This document shows positions 1-11,300 of a DNA stretch of 64,000 nt, one piece after another. Location of the stretch: positions 707,961 through 771,960 of the forward strand of contig BLSF01000009.1 of the NCBI GenBank assembly GCA_012862575.1, read 5' to 3'. A program made the position numbers and the translations under genes. This DNA comes from Parietichytrium sp. I65-24A. Lineage: Eukaryota > Sar > Bigyra > Thraustochytrida > Thraustochytriidae. Numbering within the stretch: the first letter of the stretch is position 1; every line of letters starts with the position of its first letter. The notes beneath the pieces were generated by a model. It was given only the letters and a program-made list of their open reading frames with translations. It ran no database searches and was not told the DNA's origin.

Positions 1-1583
1 CATCCAGAATCCAGAATTCTGACTTCTGACTCCTGGTCGCGGTCTAGCTGGACTGCGAACATGCTTGACTGCCTGACGGCCCTGTTCGCAGCGTGCAACT
101 TGCGTCGCTGCTCACAATTGTCAATAGTCGTCGCCGATCTCACCATCCACTGCGAGCTCATCGAAATCGATCATCCAATTGTCTCATCGGAACGGAACAA
201 ACTCGCAGTCCATGCGACTATTTAATTAATAAAGAGAGACAGCACAGTCTGTCTGTTTGTCATTCACAAACTACGTCAACCACGTGAACTGTCTTCCGAT
301 TTACTCACCCAACATTCTTCTTCTGCACGTTGCAGCTTGCAAGCAAGCTCATTACCACTACCAGTACGCACTCTCAGTGCAAACTCCCTCCCTCGCTTTA
401 CTAGTAGTCTAATTTTTTACTTATTTTGTTATTATAGGACTCACACATCACAGATCGTACTCTAGATAGGAAAGTATTACGTGCTAGTACTATGCCATGT
501 GTTGGTCTGGTTTTGCAAACTTTGCTTCGCCATCGATCGATCGATCAATTCAAAAGAAATGATGATCTGCGGTAATGTATCGCAATGGATTGGGAGGAAC
601 GTCGCTTTGTTTTTTATTTTTTCCGTCAAAGAAGGAAGGAAGGAAGGAAGGAAGGACTTTTTAAAAGAAATAGAGTTGGAGTTGCACCACCCGGATGAAA
701 GTACTGGTAGGATCATTCACGACATTATCTAAGGGCCAGAGTGGAAGGAAATGGATTCTCTGCAGAGAATGAACGAACCCAGATGGCACTACTGCATTGC
801 ATAGCACTCCTGTACACCGCTCGGATCTTATCCCACCTCAATCGTTTACAGTAGCCAACTCCTCCTCCTCCCTGAGTGCTTATGGGGTAGTGACTAGTAG
901 GTAGGGGATAGCGCAAGACATTTCTTCTTCTACTTCTTCCTCCTCCCCACTTCATACTTCCTCCTAGGTTGTGCGGGAATTGCCGAATATATATAATTTA
1001 CATAGAACCTGTGACTTTATCATCATCATTTCCAACATCTTGATGCGTTACTCATCCGTAATATTAATCAAATTACAAATCAACTCGAGGGAGAGAAAAG
1101 CATAGTGACGTTATGAAAAACAAATTCGAAAACTCAATCGAAAACAGAAAACACTAATTGAGCAAACCGACCCCCACACAACCTGCATCCTCTACTCCTC
1201 CCACCTACTGTATACCATAGCGGTACCTGCAAAAGATGCACGGCCGCCCCATCAATCCACTGTGCCCCACTCCTGCCCCCTACTCCACAGCTATCATATA
1301 CGCTAGCACCAACTCGAAGAGTGAGTGTGCGGGGGGAGAGAGCTGTGCAAGCGTTCCGGAGAGAAAAGGCTAGGTGGCCAGTAAGGTGCGCCGTACATTT
1401 GTAATGGGGCGGCAGTAGGAGTGCGGAGTGAAGAGCTCCGGCAACGAAAAAAAGAGGACGGGCAGACCCCAAACGCGTTTAGAGCGTTTAAGTTTAAGTA
1501 TTTCCGTGGCGGCGCGGCAAAGAGCAGACGCTGAATTGAAAGTTGAAAGTTGAACATTGAAAGTTGAAACAAGAGTGCGAAAG
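1..1583. other. Intergenic region upstream of the Urc1-like gene
   Basis: No convincing gene is seen; the open frames here are short and mostly lack ATG. It holds a degenerate GAATTC-type repeat at the left edge (about 1-30), a GAAG microsatellite (631-656) and a GAAAGTT-type short repeat just before the start codon (about 1534-1570). The last few hundred bases should contain the promoter and 5' leader of the downstream gene. Confidence 0.5.
631..656. repeat. (GAAG)n microsatellite
   Basis: About six perfect tandem copies of a GAAG/GGAA tetranucleotide in non-coding DNA. Confidence 0.9.
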
Positions 1584-2930
1584 ATGGCTGACGACAAGGT
1601 AGTTGAGAAGGAGTCCCGCGAGAGGTCCGGCAGCACCAGCTCGAGCGGGTCCGCCAAGAAGCGCAAGGTGTCCTACGTGAACCTGACCTCGCACCCTGGC
1701 GTGGCCAAGAGCAACCCAATCCCAATTGAATGGGGCAACGGAGACCCGCTCATCCGCGGACCAGTGGTGTGCACTGGGCAGAACAACAGCCGCAGAAATG
1801 CGATCGGAGCGCACGGAGGATCGTACTGCGTGTACCGCGCGCTGGCCATCGCATGCAACGCGCTGGACCCGGACTACAAGCCAAACTTCACCAACACGCA
1901 GCCAGCCGCTAAGATCGGGCCATTCCCACAGTGGGCAGACCCTGAGAAGATCGTGACCATCGACCCTTTCGGAGCAGTCGTGCCAACCGTCTACGAGGAG
2001 GACATCAAGAAGGGCATCGATGCTCGCCCAACCATCGCCATCACCAAGGCTCACGTCGACTTTCCTGAGGTCAAGGAGGCTGTGCGCGTCGGTCGTCTTA
2101 AGGCTGACGGAAAGATCCTCACCGCGGACGGCCAGGTGCACGTGACCAAGGCTGCCATCGAGCCTGTGTGGTACCTCCCTGGAGTGGCCAAGCGCTTCGG
2201 CTGTACCGAGGCACGCCTCCGCGAGCTTCTCTTCAAGGAGACCAACGGCATGTACCCTGAGCTCCTCACCCGTACCGACTTGGACGTCTTCCTTCCACCA
2301 ATCGGAGGTTTGACCATCTACATCTTCGGAGATGTCGCAGCCATCACTGACCCGGAAAAGAAACTCGCTGTGCGCGTCCACGACGAGTGCAACGGATCCG
2401 ATGTGTTTGGAAGTGACATCTGCACTTGCCGTCCATACCTCGCCCATGGTATCGAGGTCGCCATCGAGACTGCTCAGCAGGGAGGCGCTGGTATCATCAT
2501 CTACTTCCGCAAGGAGGGCCGCGCTCTCGGAGAGGTGACCAAATACCTTGTATACAACGCTCGCAAACGCCAGGAAGGTGGAGACAAGGCAAGCGAGTAC
2601 TTTAACTGCACACAGAACGTCGCTGGAGTCCAGGACAGCCGCTTCCAAGCGCTCATGCCTGATGCTCTCCACTGGCTCGGAGTCACCAAGATCGACCGGT
2701 TTGTGTCCATGAGTAACATGAAGTACGACGCCATCACCAGCAGTGGTATCGAGATTGTTGAGCGCGTCCCAATTCCAGAGGAGCTTGTGCCAAAGGATGC
2801 TCAGGTCGAGATTGCTGCAAAGGTTTTCGCTGGATACGAAGGTGGCAGCGTGTACAAGGTCAACGAGGAAACCCTCAAGACCGTCACTGGCCGCAACCGC
2901 GAGGAACTCGGAGTGGCTGACGAGAAGTAA
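1584..2930 (+). CDS. URC1: Urc1-type GTP cyclohydrolase II-like protein
   Basis: A 448-residue protein with the two-part layout of the Urc1 family: an N-terminal GTP_CH_N-type region (about 35-230) and a C-terminal GTP cyclohydrolase II fold (about 240-435). The zinc cysteines are visible in DECNGSDVFGSDICTC with the C-x10-C-x-C spacing of RibA, followed by YFRKEGRALGEVTK. Fungal Urc1 acts in the URC route of uracil breakdown, and similar proteins occur in bacteria. The family is distinct from riboflavin-forming RibA; where RibA has a DERDF-like motif this protein has QDSRF. The ATG at 1584 was chosen because the frame extends upstream only by non-ATG codons and the N-terminus (MADDKVVEKE) is ordinary. 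No intron is needed. Strong use of C-ending codons suggests high expression. Family is secure; the exact reaction is not. Confidence 0.9.
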   Translation: MADDKVVEKESRERSGSTSSSGSAKKRKVSYVNLTSHPGVAKSNPIPIEWGNGDPLIRGPVVCTGQNNSRRNAIGAHGGSYCVYRALAIACNALDPDYKPNFTNTQPAAKIGPFPQWADPEKIVTIDPFGAVVPTVYEEDIKKGIDARPTIAITKAHVDFPEVKEAVRVGRLKADGKILTADGQVHVTKAAIEPVWYLPGVAKRFGCTEARLRELLFKETNGMYPELLTRTDLDVFLPPIGGLTIYIFGDVAAITDPEKKLAVRVHDECNGSDVFGSDICTCRPYLAHGIEVAIETAQQGGAGIIIYFRKEGRALGEVTKYLVYNARKRQEGGDKASEYFNCTQNVAGVQDSRFQALMPDALHWLGVTKIDRFVSMSNMKYDAITSSGIEIVERVPIPEELVPKDAQVEIAAKVFAGYEGGSVYKVNEETLKTVTGRNREELGVADEK

Positions 2931-3663
2931 GCTCGCCTGCTCTGTTGATTTTTTTCTTTACAGTCAAGTCGCGCTATGCGAGACTTCTCTGTTGCATGCT
3001 GTTTTCTGTCGCACTTCTCTAATGTGGTTTCGATCTCGTATCGTTGAGTTGTGACACTTCTCAGATTTACGAACGAAGCCATTAGAGTCAAACTAAAGGT
3101 TCGAGCTCTTCTCTCTCTTTGTTCAATCGATGTTCAAAGGAGAATGAGGAAGAGTGCGGACCTCGAAACGTTTCCCTAACTCCAAAACGAAAGTGATGTT
3201 CACTACTTTTACTTTACCCCTTTTCTTTTATAGATTGGAAGTCTTTGCATTAGTGATAAGGTCCCATAACACAAACTGCTGATTGTTATGACCGGCTTGG
3301 AAGAATGTCCCTTTCGAAGCGCAACAGCTGCATGTTATCGGTGAAAGGAAGTCTCCGTTTCCGTCCGAAGGGCGTGTTGCTGGTCGGGTAACACTGAGCT
3401 TTCAACGTTGCTCGCAACTTGGTCAAAGTTGCAGCTTCATCAAAGCTGCGAGAGATTGCGGAGGTATGTAACGTTCATAGATGTGGAGCAAATGAAGTCG
3501 TTCCTTCAACTAAGCAAGGACGAATGAAGATCCAGCCTCGGATGGTCCTTGCGGCACCTTCGCAGGAAATGAGCTTGACTTTGCCTCGCCGCCGAGAGAT
3601 GGAGAGCTCTCACAAGAGGGATGCAAACGCTGCATTTCTTCCCTTCCTTCCTTCCTTCCCGAT
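2931..3663. other. Convergent intergenic region
   Basis: This is the 733-bp gap between the convergent Urc1-like and coiled-coil genes. It should hold both 3' ends. I see no gene. A short CTTCC repeat lies near 3640-3660. Confidence 0.5.
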
Positions 3664-4479
3664 TTACTTGTTATTTTCCAGCGACAGTCTTACCTTTCGC
3701 TGCTCCTTTGACTTTTCTCTCAACTTTTCAACGTACTCCCACTCCAAAACTTCCAGCTCATGCAAACGCTTCTCGCGCTCAAGCCGCTCGCACTCTTCTT
3801 TAGCCAATTTGTCTGCGAGATCCTTTCTCACTACGGCGATTCTTTTCTCCTCAATCTCTTTTGCCCTCTTTTTCGCGGCTTCTTTCTCTTGTACTACTTT
3901 GGCTTTCATTGCAAGCACCTGCTTCTCCTGAGCTCTCCGCTGCTTCTTCAACAGATTTTGAATCTCCTGTTTCTCTTTCTTGACTTGTTTTGCCTTTTGA
4001 ATTTTCTCATCATTGATTTTGTCCTGGATTGCATGCTTGGCTGCCTTGCTCTGGCCTTTGTCCAGGTAAAGCTTATTTCGGCTTTCTCGCTTAAACCGTG
4101 TCTCCTCCTCATGCTTGAGCAGCGATGCTCGGGATCGCATCGTCTTTGCTCTGACTTGTGCTTCTGCCTTTGCTTGCGTTTCACTCATCCTGCGCTCCAG
4201 CTTGGCCTCTTCCATTCTGAGCAGCTTGATGCGATTCTCCAGCGTCTGACAGTCCTTGTCGATGCGCTTCTTCTCGTGGTGCACCATATAAATCTGCCTT
4301 ATCACGCCCCCTTCTTGCGACGCCGGCCGCGACTTGGGTCGGCTCCGAATGGACCGCTTCTTAATCGCGGACTTTGGCCGCTTCACGTGGTCTTCGTGGC
4401 GCTCATCCGAGTCCTGGAAAGCATCTCCCTCTTCCACTCCCCTTGACCGCGCAGGGTCAACCAGCCATGACCCGTCCAT
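3664..4479 (-). CDS. Basic coiled-coil protein of unknown function
   Basis: The 271-residue product has a disordered basic N-terminus (about 1-60, rich in Ser, Arg and Lys) and an almost unbroken charged helix from about residue 70 to the end, full of Glu, Lys and Arg with heptad-like leucines. There are no membrane segments or signal peptide. I do not recognise the family. Lysine-rich single-helix proteins of this size are common among ciliary and cytoskeletal proteins, and several neighbours are of that type, but this is only a hint. The ATG at 4479 (MDGSWLVDP) is the first ATG in frame; the frame runs 26 codons further upstream without one. The gene is convergent with the Urc1-like gene. 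Confidence 0.7.
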   Translation of the reverse strand: MDGSWLVDPARSRGVEEGDAFQDSDERHEDHVKRPKSAIKKRSIRSRPKSRPASQEGGVIRQIYMVHHEKKRIDKDCQTLENRIKLLRMEEAKLERRMSETQAKAEAQVRAKTMRSRASLLKHEEETRFKRESRNKLYLDKGQSKAAKHAIQDKINDEKIQKAKQVKKEKQEIQNLLKKQRRAQEKQVLAMKAKVVQEKEAAKKRAKEIEEKRIAVVRKDLADKLAKEECERLEREKRLHELEVLEWEYVEKLREKSKEQRKVRLSLENNK

Positions 4480-5312
4480 CAACACTTTCAGTCTGTCTAT
4501 CTGTCTATCTGCCTGCGTGTCCGTCGGTTTGCAAACGCCTGCGATGCTTGTTTTCACAGCCAGTTCCCGAATTCAAGCCCCTTATGCACAGGCTCGCTTG
4601 TCTGTGGTAGCGGCCACTCCAAAACCGAGTCCCCGCCCCCGCACGCGCCTATGACCGAGGATCGCGCCTGTGATTGCAAAGTCAAAGGAAGAAACAGTGA
4701 AACCATTAAGGAATGAACGAATGAATGAGTGAATGTGCACTTGCGCGATTGGCCGTCTAGTCGTGACTCCTCTTTAGCTGTTCTGCAATCGATCGAGGTT
4801 ACTGAGCTTCGTCCAAGTTGGATGGTCTCCAATTCTTGGCCTGGACCTTTGCTGAGGGTTTCACATGCCAACCAAGAAAAAGCTTGTATGTTGATGTGAA
4901 GTTTTCAAGCTTTGTTTGTCGCGTATATTTTAGAGCTCTTCGTTCGTGTCATCAAATACTTGAGCATACAGTGAATCAGCTCACTGTCAACAATACTATT
5001 GTTGGTTACCATTATAGCTAGCTGTGCTGAGCTAGAGAGATGTAACGGATCGTTTTGACTGACAGTGAATTCTGAAATTCGTAGTGAATGGTAAAGACAT
5101 TGCTTGACCTGTGTTTTCTAAAATTCTGTACTGACTGTGAGTAATGACAAGATGGTTTCATCACTCAAGAAGCAATTCATTTGGCAAGCGAACCGAGTAA
5201 TAGCGGAGCGGGAAGAAGGAGAAAGAAAGTATGGCGATACACACGTCGAATTTTTACAATACGCACTCGAGGTGCAATAGTGGTGAGGTACTGAGCCATA
5301 CGCTGACTCCCT
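4480..5312. other. Intergenic region between two minus-strand genes
   Basis: It should contain the promoter of the coiled-coil gene and the 3' end of the C2/IQ gene. Short repeats are present (GTCTATCT near 4493-4510, GAATGAATGAGTGAATG near 4717-4735). No gene seen. Confidence 0.45.
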
Positions 5313-8300
5313 CTAAGAGGTAGATTCCTGATCGCTGCTGCTGGAGGATCCCGAAGATGAAGCGGAGGATGAGGAGGATGAGGACGATGGCGAGGAGCTC
5401 GAACCTGAAGACGACGGCGACGACGATGATGATGATGTGAAGCGAGATGTCAAGACTGGATCGGGGCGGCTTCTTTGGAGGCTAGATGAGTCACCTGGAG
5501 AACTCGACAGCTTCTGTTCCAAAATCTCTAGGCCCCCAACGTCCTCCTTCTCATAGCTGTAGCCGACGGGACTATGAGCCAAAAGCCCATCTTTAACCTT
5601 GTTTGTGGGCGGCGTTGGCAGGCCGTCCAAAGAAACGCTCACAAAGGCATGGATGGAACCCACAACGGCACCATTGTTGTCCTTGACAGGAAGATCGGCC
5701 TCCAGTGCGGTTTCACTCTTCGCAATTTGATCGAATAAAGCGTATTGCGCCGTGCCAACGGTAACTGATTTTCCTACCTTTGTGGTGCGCAGCAGCTTCA
5801 ATTCAAGCAATGGCCAGTCAGTCTCCCTCCGCTCCACTGGGAGCAAAAGCTCCAGCTCACCACTTCCGTCAGTCCATTCTCCGTCCTCGTTGCTCTGTAC
5901 AGAAGAGGACTGGAAGTTTCCAGGAATCACTTTCGCTGTGACGGAGAAGCCCTTCCGGTAAAGGAGACTCATCGACTCCTCTACGTTGGTCACCTTCTCG
6001 AGTCGCAGATGAACGATATCGTTCCCATCGCTCGTCTCTGCCCCAGGCTGGGACGCTTGTTCACCGGATGCCTTGAGCAGGGCCTTTTGTTCCAAAGCTC
6101 TTCTGGTCCGCTCCTCAAGCTGAAGTTGCAGTGTTGCATTAGGTTTTTGTGACCCTGATAATCGGCGAAAGGTTGACTGAATCACGTTTGCAGCCCTGTT
6201 CTGAGACACCCTGACCTGTTTTTTCTTCCAAAATTCACGCTTGGCCGATTTTTGTCGTACGATGCTTTGAATTCTCACTGCGGCAAGCTCGTTTGCATCC
6301 GTCAATACAACATGCTCAACTCCTCCCGAAGTCTCGAATTGAACCGAGATTGAGTCTTGAGACTTGCGTGGAGAAGATTTTGGCGAATGGCTTCTCGGAG
6401 CATCACTCTTAACTTCTGCATGTTTCTCCTCGACGAGATCTTGCTCCTTGTTCTCTAACATATTTTGCAGCCTTGGACTCCAGCGCAGCACATCGTCTTC
6501 GGTCTGAGCGTGCTCTCTTGGTGAATGATTCAGCTCGCGAAGTTGTTGCTCAGCGACGAGTCTATCGTGTTCCTCTTTTTCTTTCATTTTTAGATCCACA
6601 AGCTCTTTGAATGACTTCCTTTCTAGATGGCCGCGCACTCGCTTTTGAATCATGACAGCCTTCGCAACGCGAGCCTTGAGTAACTGGAATCTTGACTGAT
6701 CAATACGACCGCGCAGTCTACTCTGCACTTTGACGACCGATTCTAAAATATCCTTCTCGGGAATCCAGGAGAGTTTAAGTTCGAGTACTCCTTTGTTCTC
6801 ATCCAACAGCACACGATATATGTTACCATCTATAGCGGCATTGTGGAACATAATATGGTTGAGGCGCATCCAACTCCGCGCACGAGCAATAGGTGAGTCA
6901 AACCCGATAAATGCTTTATCGTATATGCTGAGGTCCAGCTTCAAGTCCGCGCAGGACTTTGTTTTGTCTGCGGTTATAAAAAACGTATGCTCTGACTTGT
7001 GGCTATCTGCATCCCATTCTGGGGTGACACCACCGCCCTTGCAGTGCAGCGTCTTGAACTCGTGATGTCCCGGTTCAAGAAGCATTTTAACGTACGGATC
7101 CTGGCTGCCAATCCAAGTGATTTTGCGCAGTCCCCAGGCACGTAGAAATTGGACCTTCAGCACCCCTCCGGGGATACTTGTTCGGCTCATCTTGTAAAGT
7201 GTCTTGGCTCGGAATCGGCGCACATAGCTCTGTATCCTTACCACGTGTTTTGCAGCTCTTTGCATGTGAAATTTTTGCCTCGCTTGATGTCCACGGATCT
7301 GCGCTTGAATTTTCATAGCAGACTTCGATTCTTTCGCGATGCGGCTCTTTGCCTTGTCAATCGCGGATTTGCTAAAATCATCCAGCTCCATTAATCGAAG
7401 CTCCTTTTGTCGAACAAGCTGTGCACGTCTACGCGCAACCTTCCCGCGCATGATTCGCTGAATAGTGTTTGCTGCCCATTGTCGCAAAGTGAGAACTTGT
7501 GTCTCTTTGACAAAGAGGAGTTTACGTTTCGCAAGCTGTGCGCGGCGAGCATTCTGGATTACCTTTGCTGCTGCAGCCTCCTCGGTTGGCTTTTTAATCA
7601 GGACCAAACATACGTGGATGTCTCCGATCGCATTTTCCAGGGCATACCAGTGCGTGTTTTCGGCTTCATGCGCTTCCACTTCCTCCTCTTTGAAAGCTTC
7701 CAAGTTGCACAATGGAATTTCAATCGACCCGATCAGCTTTGCAGGGAAGGGAGTGTTTTGGGCGTATACTGACATTTCAATACACTCCTTCTCAGTGTCT
7801 AGAGGCCGGGTAGCGTCAAACGAAAACAAATGCCTCTCTCGAGTTGAGTCGCTCCATACAGGATTTGCAGTGGCCGGTGCTGGCTTTGACCTCCAAGACC
7901 GATTTCGGAACGACGTCTTGCAGTAGAGTTTGCAATTCGACTTCTCAAAGTTTCGCCCACGCAAAACGCGCACCCAGATGGCGGAAAGGTCAGGTTCTGG
8001 CGCATCCACCGTCTTCTTGCTCCACATTTTCGGTGACATAGGAGACAGCAACGTAGACCCATATTCTAGAAACATGCGCATCCAGTTAATAGGCTCAAAA
8101 TTAAAAAGTTTGCTGAGATGCTCCTCGTTGCCATTGTAGACAAAGATACACATCTTCATCTGCAAGAGACCGGCGTCTTTTCCATTCTTATCCTTGAGGC
8201 GAAAACTGATCGTTGCGTCAGTCCCGTGAGACTTGTGCTTCAATACGTCCGCCCACAGATTCACCGTGGCGAAACCTATCAGACGATTTGCCATTACTGT

Positions 8301-11300
8301 CTCTTCATCGTATACCTCAATCAACAAGGACTCCTCACCATTTAATTTTGCCCCCTCCAAGAGAATGCGCAAGTCACTCTTGTGTTTTACAGCGTCCCAT
8401 TTCGGATCCGTGCCTCCTCCCGAAATGCACTTGCTTCTAGCCTTGTTAGCGCTACGCACATGCGTGATTTGCACAAACGGGTCCTGCTTTCCAATCGTTT
8501 GAACTCGCTTCAAACCATTTGCCTCGATAGCAACGGCGCGGAGAGCCAAGCGTTGCTCTACGTGCATATTGTCAAGCTCTTTTGGCGAAGTTGGAGACGG
8601 TGCTGAAATTTCTTTCTCCTCGGTGACTTCCTCCGAAGGCTTATCTCGGAAACCAACATACATGTTCAAGGTCCCAGCCTCCTTTCCACTCCTGTCCTTC
8701 AAATCGACTTGAAGGGCTAGCGCAGCAGGGCTTTCAAACACTTCCAAAGGAACTCGATACATAGCCTGTCCTATGAGGCGATCAGTCAGCACAGGCATTT
8801 CATCAAGAACTTCTACAAGGAGCTCCGGGCACTCTCCCGTTGGCGGAGCGCCAGGATACGCCAAGCTTGTGAAGCCGGATCTTGGACTCCAGCTGGGCGC
8901 GTCTCCCCCTTTCTGGTGCGTCTTAATCTTTGCGGATGTATTCCACGGCAACAAGGTGAAACGCACGATAGGGTCCATCTTGCTCCACCTCTGCACGTCT
9001 CGCAAGTTGACACATGACGTGGCCTGGCAGGTTATTTGTCCAACCTTTGCGAGTAATTCCCACTGCGACTTGCGGTCCGGCACTTTTCCCGCGCGATTTG
9101 CGTTTGCGGTAGGACTGCTGAGAACAACGTGCTGAGAGCCTTCTGGGACAGCAGGATCGAACCACACTTCCACGACCAGTGTTCCAGCATGCGGAACTTC
9201 AGGCGCGGACAGTGGTAAAGCAAACCTCCTACGATCCTTGATCAAAGCATCTAGTTGCATACTCGTGTTGGCAATCAACCGATCCTTCATGACAACCTCT
9301 TTGTCCATCACCGTGAAGCTCAGGATTGGCCACTCGGTTTGGGACTTCGTTCCAGCATAATTCAGGGCCATAGTGCCGTCCGCTTCTGACCACTTGGGAT
9401 TCTTGCCACCGGAGTGATGAGGTTTGCTTTTTGCCTCGGCCTGATTCGTATTCAGCCTGACGATTACGTACGGGTCTTGCTTGCCAATCATTTGAACGAC
9501 TCGAAGATCATGACACTCAACTGCGCGGACGTGAATTTTACCAAACTGGGCGAACTCCATCGTCTTCCCAACTGTTGGTGAGTTGACGACCTGAACAGTC
9601 TTGGCCTGCGACCTGGTCTTCGGCATTTCAATTGCGGGAATTTCGAGAAGTGCTGGGGATGCAGGAGCTCTGGGAATCAATTCTCGCGGCAGGTTGAGAG
9701 GGGATACGGGCGAATGAGGCACCCCAGAAATCACCATCGGCGACATCGCATTTGGCGAACCGGGAGAACACAACACTTTCATTTCTGCTGGTAAGGCGGG
9801 GGTCTGTGGACTCAGATTTTCGTGCGTGTCGCTCTGTGGCGAGACCGGCGATGTGGGAAGATGTGTCCAATTCTGCCCACCCGGAGACACAATTACGTTT
9901 TCGGCCAAGAATGGGCTGCCATGAGCCTGCCTTGGGGCGGATGTATTGCGATTATAGCTGTATTCGTTCTCAAAGAGTGGGCTCGGCTCTTGGACACACT
10001 TTGTGCATCCGTTGCACCCGGAATCGTGGCAATCGGAGGCTTGATGTTGTCCTTTGGTCTCGGCAAAAGCGATGTGAATCGAGATTTGCCCAGAGAGACG
10101 TCCAGCAGCGTCGTGCAGCTGAATGGTTTTGCACTGCGTCTGTTGATTGCCACAAACAATATGTGAAAGCTCCAATTGCCCAGAGGCAATGTGTCTTGCC
10201 TTTGCTGCGACTTCGCTGTCCATGACATCAAGTTGCAGTACTGGCATCTCCGGAGCGGGGGGAGGTCCCGGGAATTCAAGATCAAACGTGGCCTCCTTCT
10301 TGGTCCATCGCGCGCTTTGTCCCGCAAATCTCTTTGTTGGGGTTTTTCTCTGCACTCTCCAAGGCAGTAGAGTAAGAACTACGAAAGGGTCCTGGGGAAA
10401 AATCCGCTGTATATTTTGCAAGGAACCAACCTCCACAACTCGCACCCGAATGATGCCAGGCTTTGCCACTGGGAGTCTGCTCTGCGGCGCAGTTCGAATG
10501 AGCTCTTCCTTGAGATTCCCATTGAGACCATCTTGGCCGTAGTCCGTGAATGTCGTGTAGAATTTGAGAATTCCATACCCGTTGGTGAGGGAGACTTGCT
10601 GAAAAGATGGCGAAGAAGTCATCAGCTTGGCAACTGACAGCTCAGAAACTGCTCGCAGCGACATCACACCGTTTTCCATCGAATGGAGCTCTATTTCAAC
10701 GGCTGCGTCTTGAATATGGTTCGAGTATCGGTATTCTAAAGCTGCGCTTTGCCCAGTGGTGTCTCCCAGCTGCAAAAGATCCGACCCCCCGTCGGGGTGC
10801 AGGGAAACTCTGACTGAGGTACTGTTGAGATCTAACCGCCGGTGTAAGAAGTGCTCAACCAGCGCAATATGAATCCGGCCGCTGCGAGCCAAGCTTGATC
10901 GATGTGGAATACCAAGCGCATTTTCCACCGTCCGACGAATCGCCGGTCTTGAGCGCAGAGCAGAGGGGTGCACCTGGTTCAGAGCGTCGTTAAAGTCCGT
11001 CTTGTACTCATCATTCAGTTCACGGAGACGCTCCTCTCGCCGCTCAAGCTCCCGCGCAGCCCTTCTACGCTTCTTCTCAAGCTGCTTCCGATACCGCTCC
11101 TCCTCTTTGTCCAATGCCAGCTCGCGCCTTTTGCGCTCATACTCGAGTGCGTACTCTCGCTCAGCAGCGGAACGAGCACGAGCTCTCATGGCCATACGCT
11201 CACTTCGGGATACAGCGCCCTGCTTATTTCCCGTGGAGCCTATCCTCTTGGCTTCGTCCAATGCTTCAATATGCCTAGCCTTCCGTCTCTGCTTTTTGGA

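Noticed and set aside
1494-2672. 392-codon minus-strand frame opposite the Urc1-like gene
   Set aside because: It is antisense to a strongly conserved gene with biased codons, starts at a non-ATG codon and has no protein-like motif.
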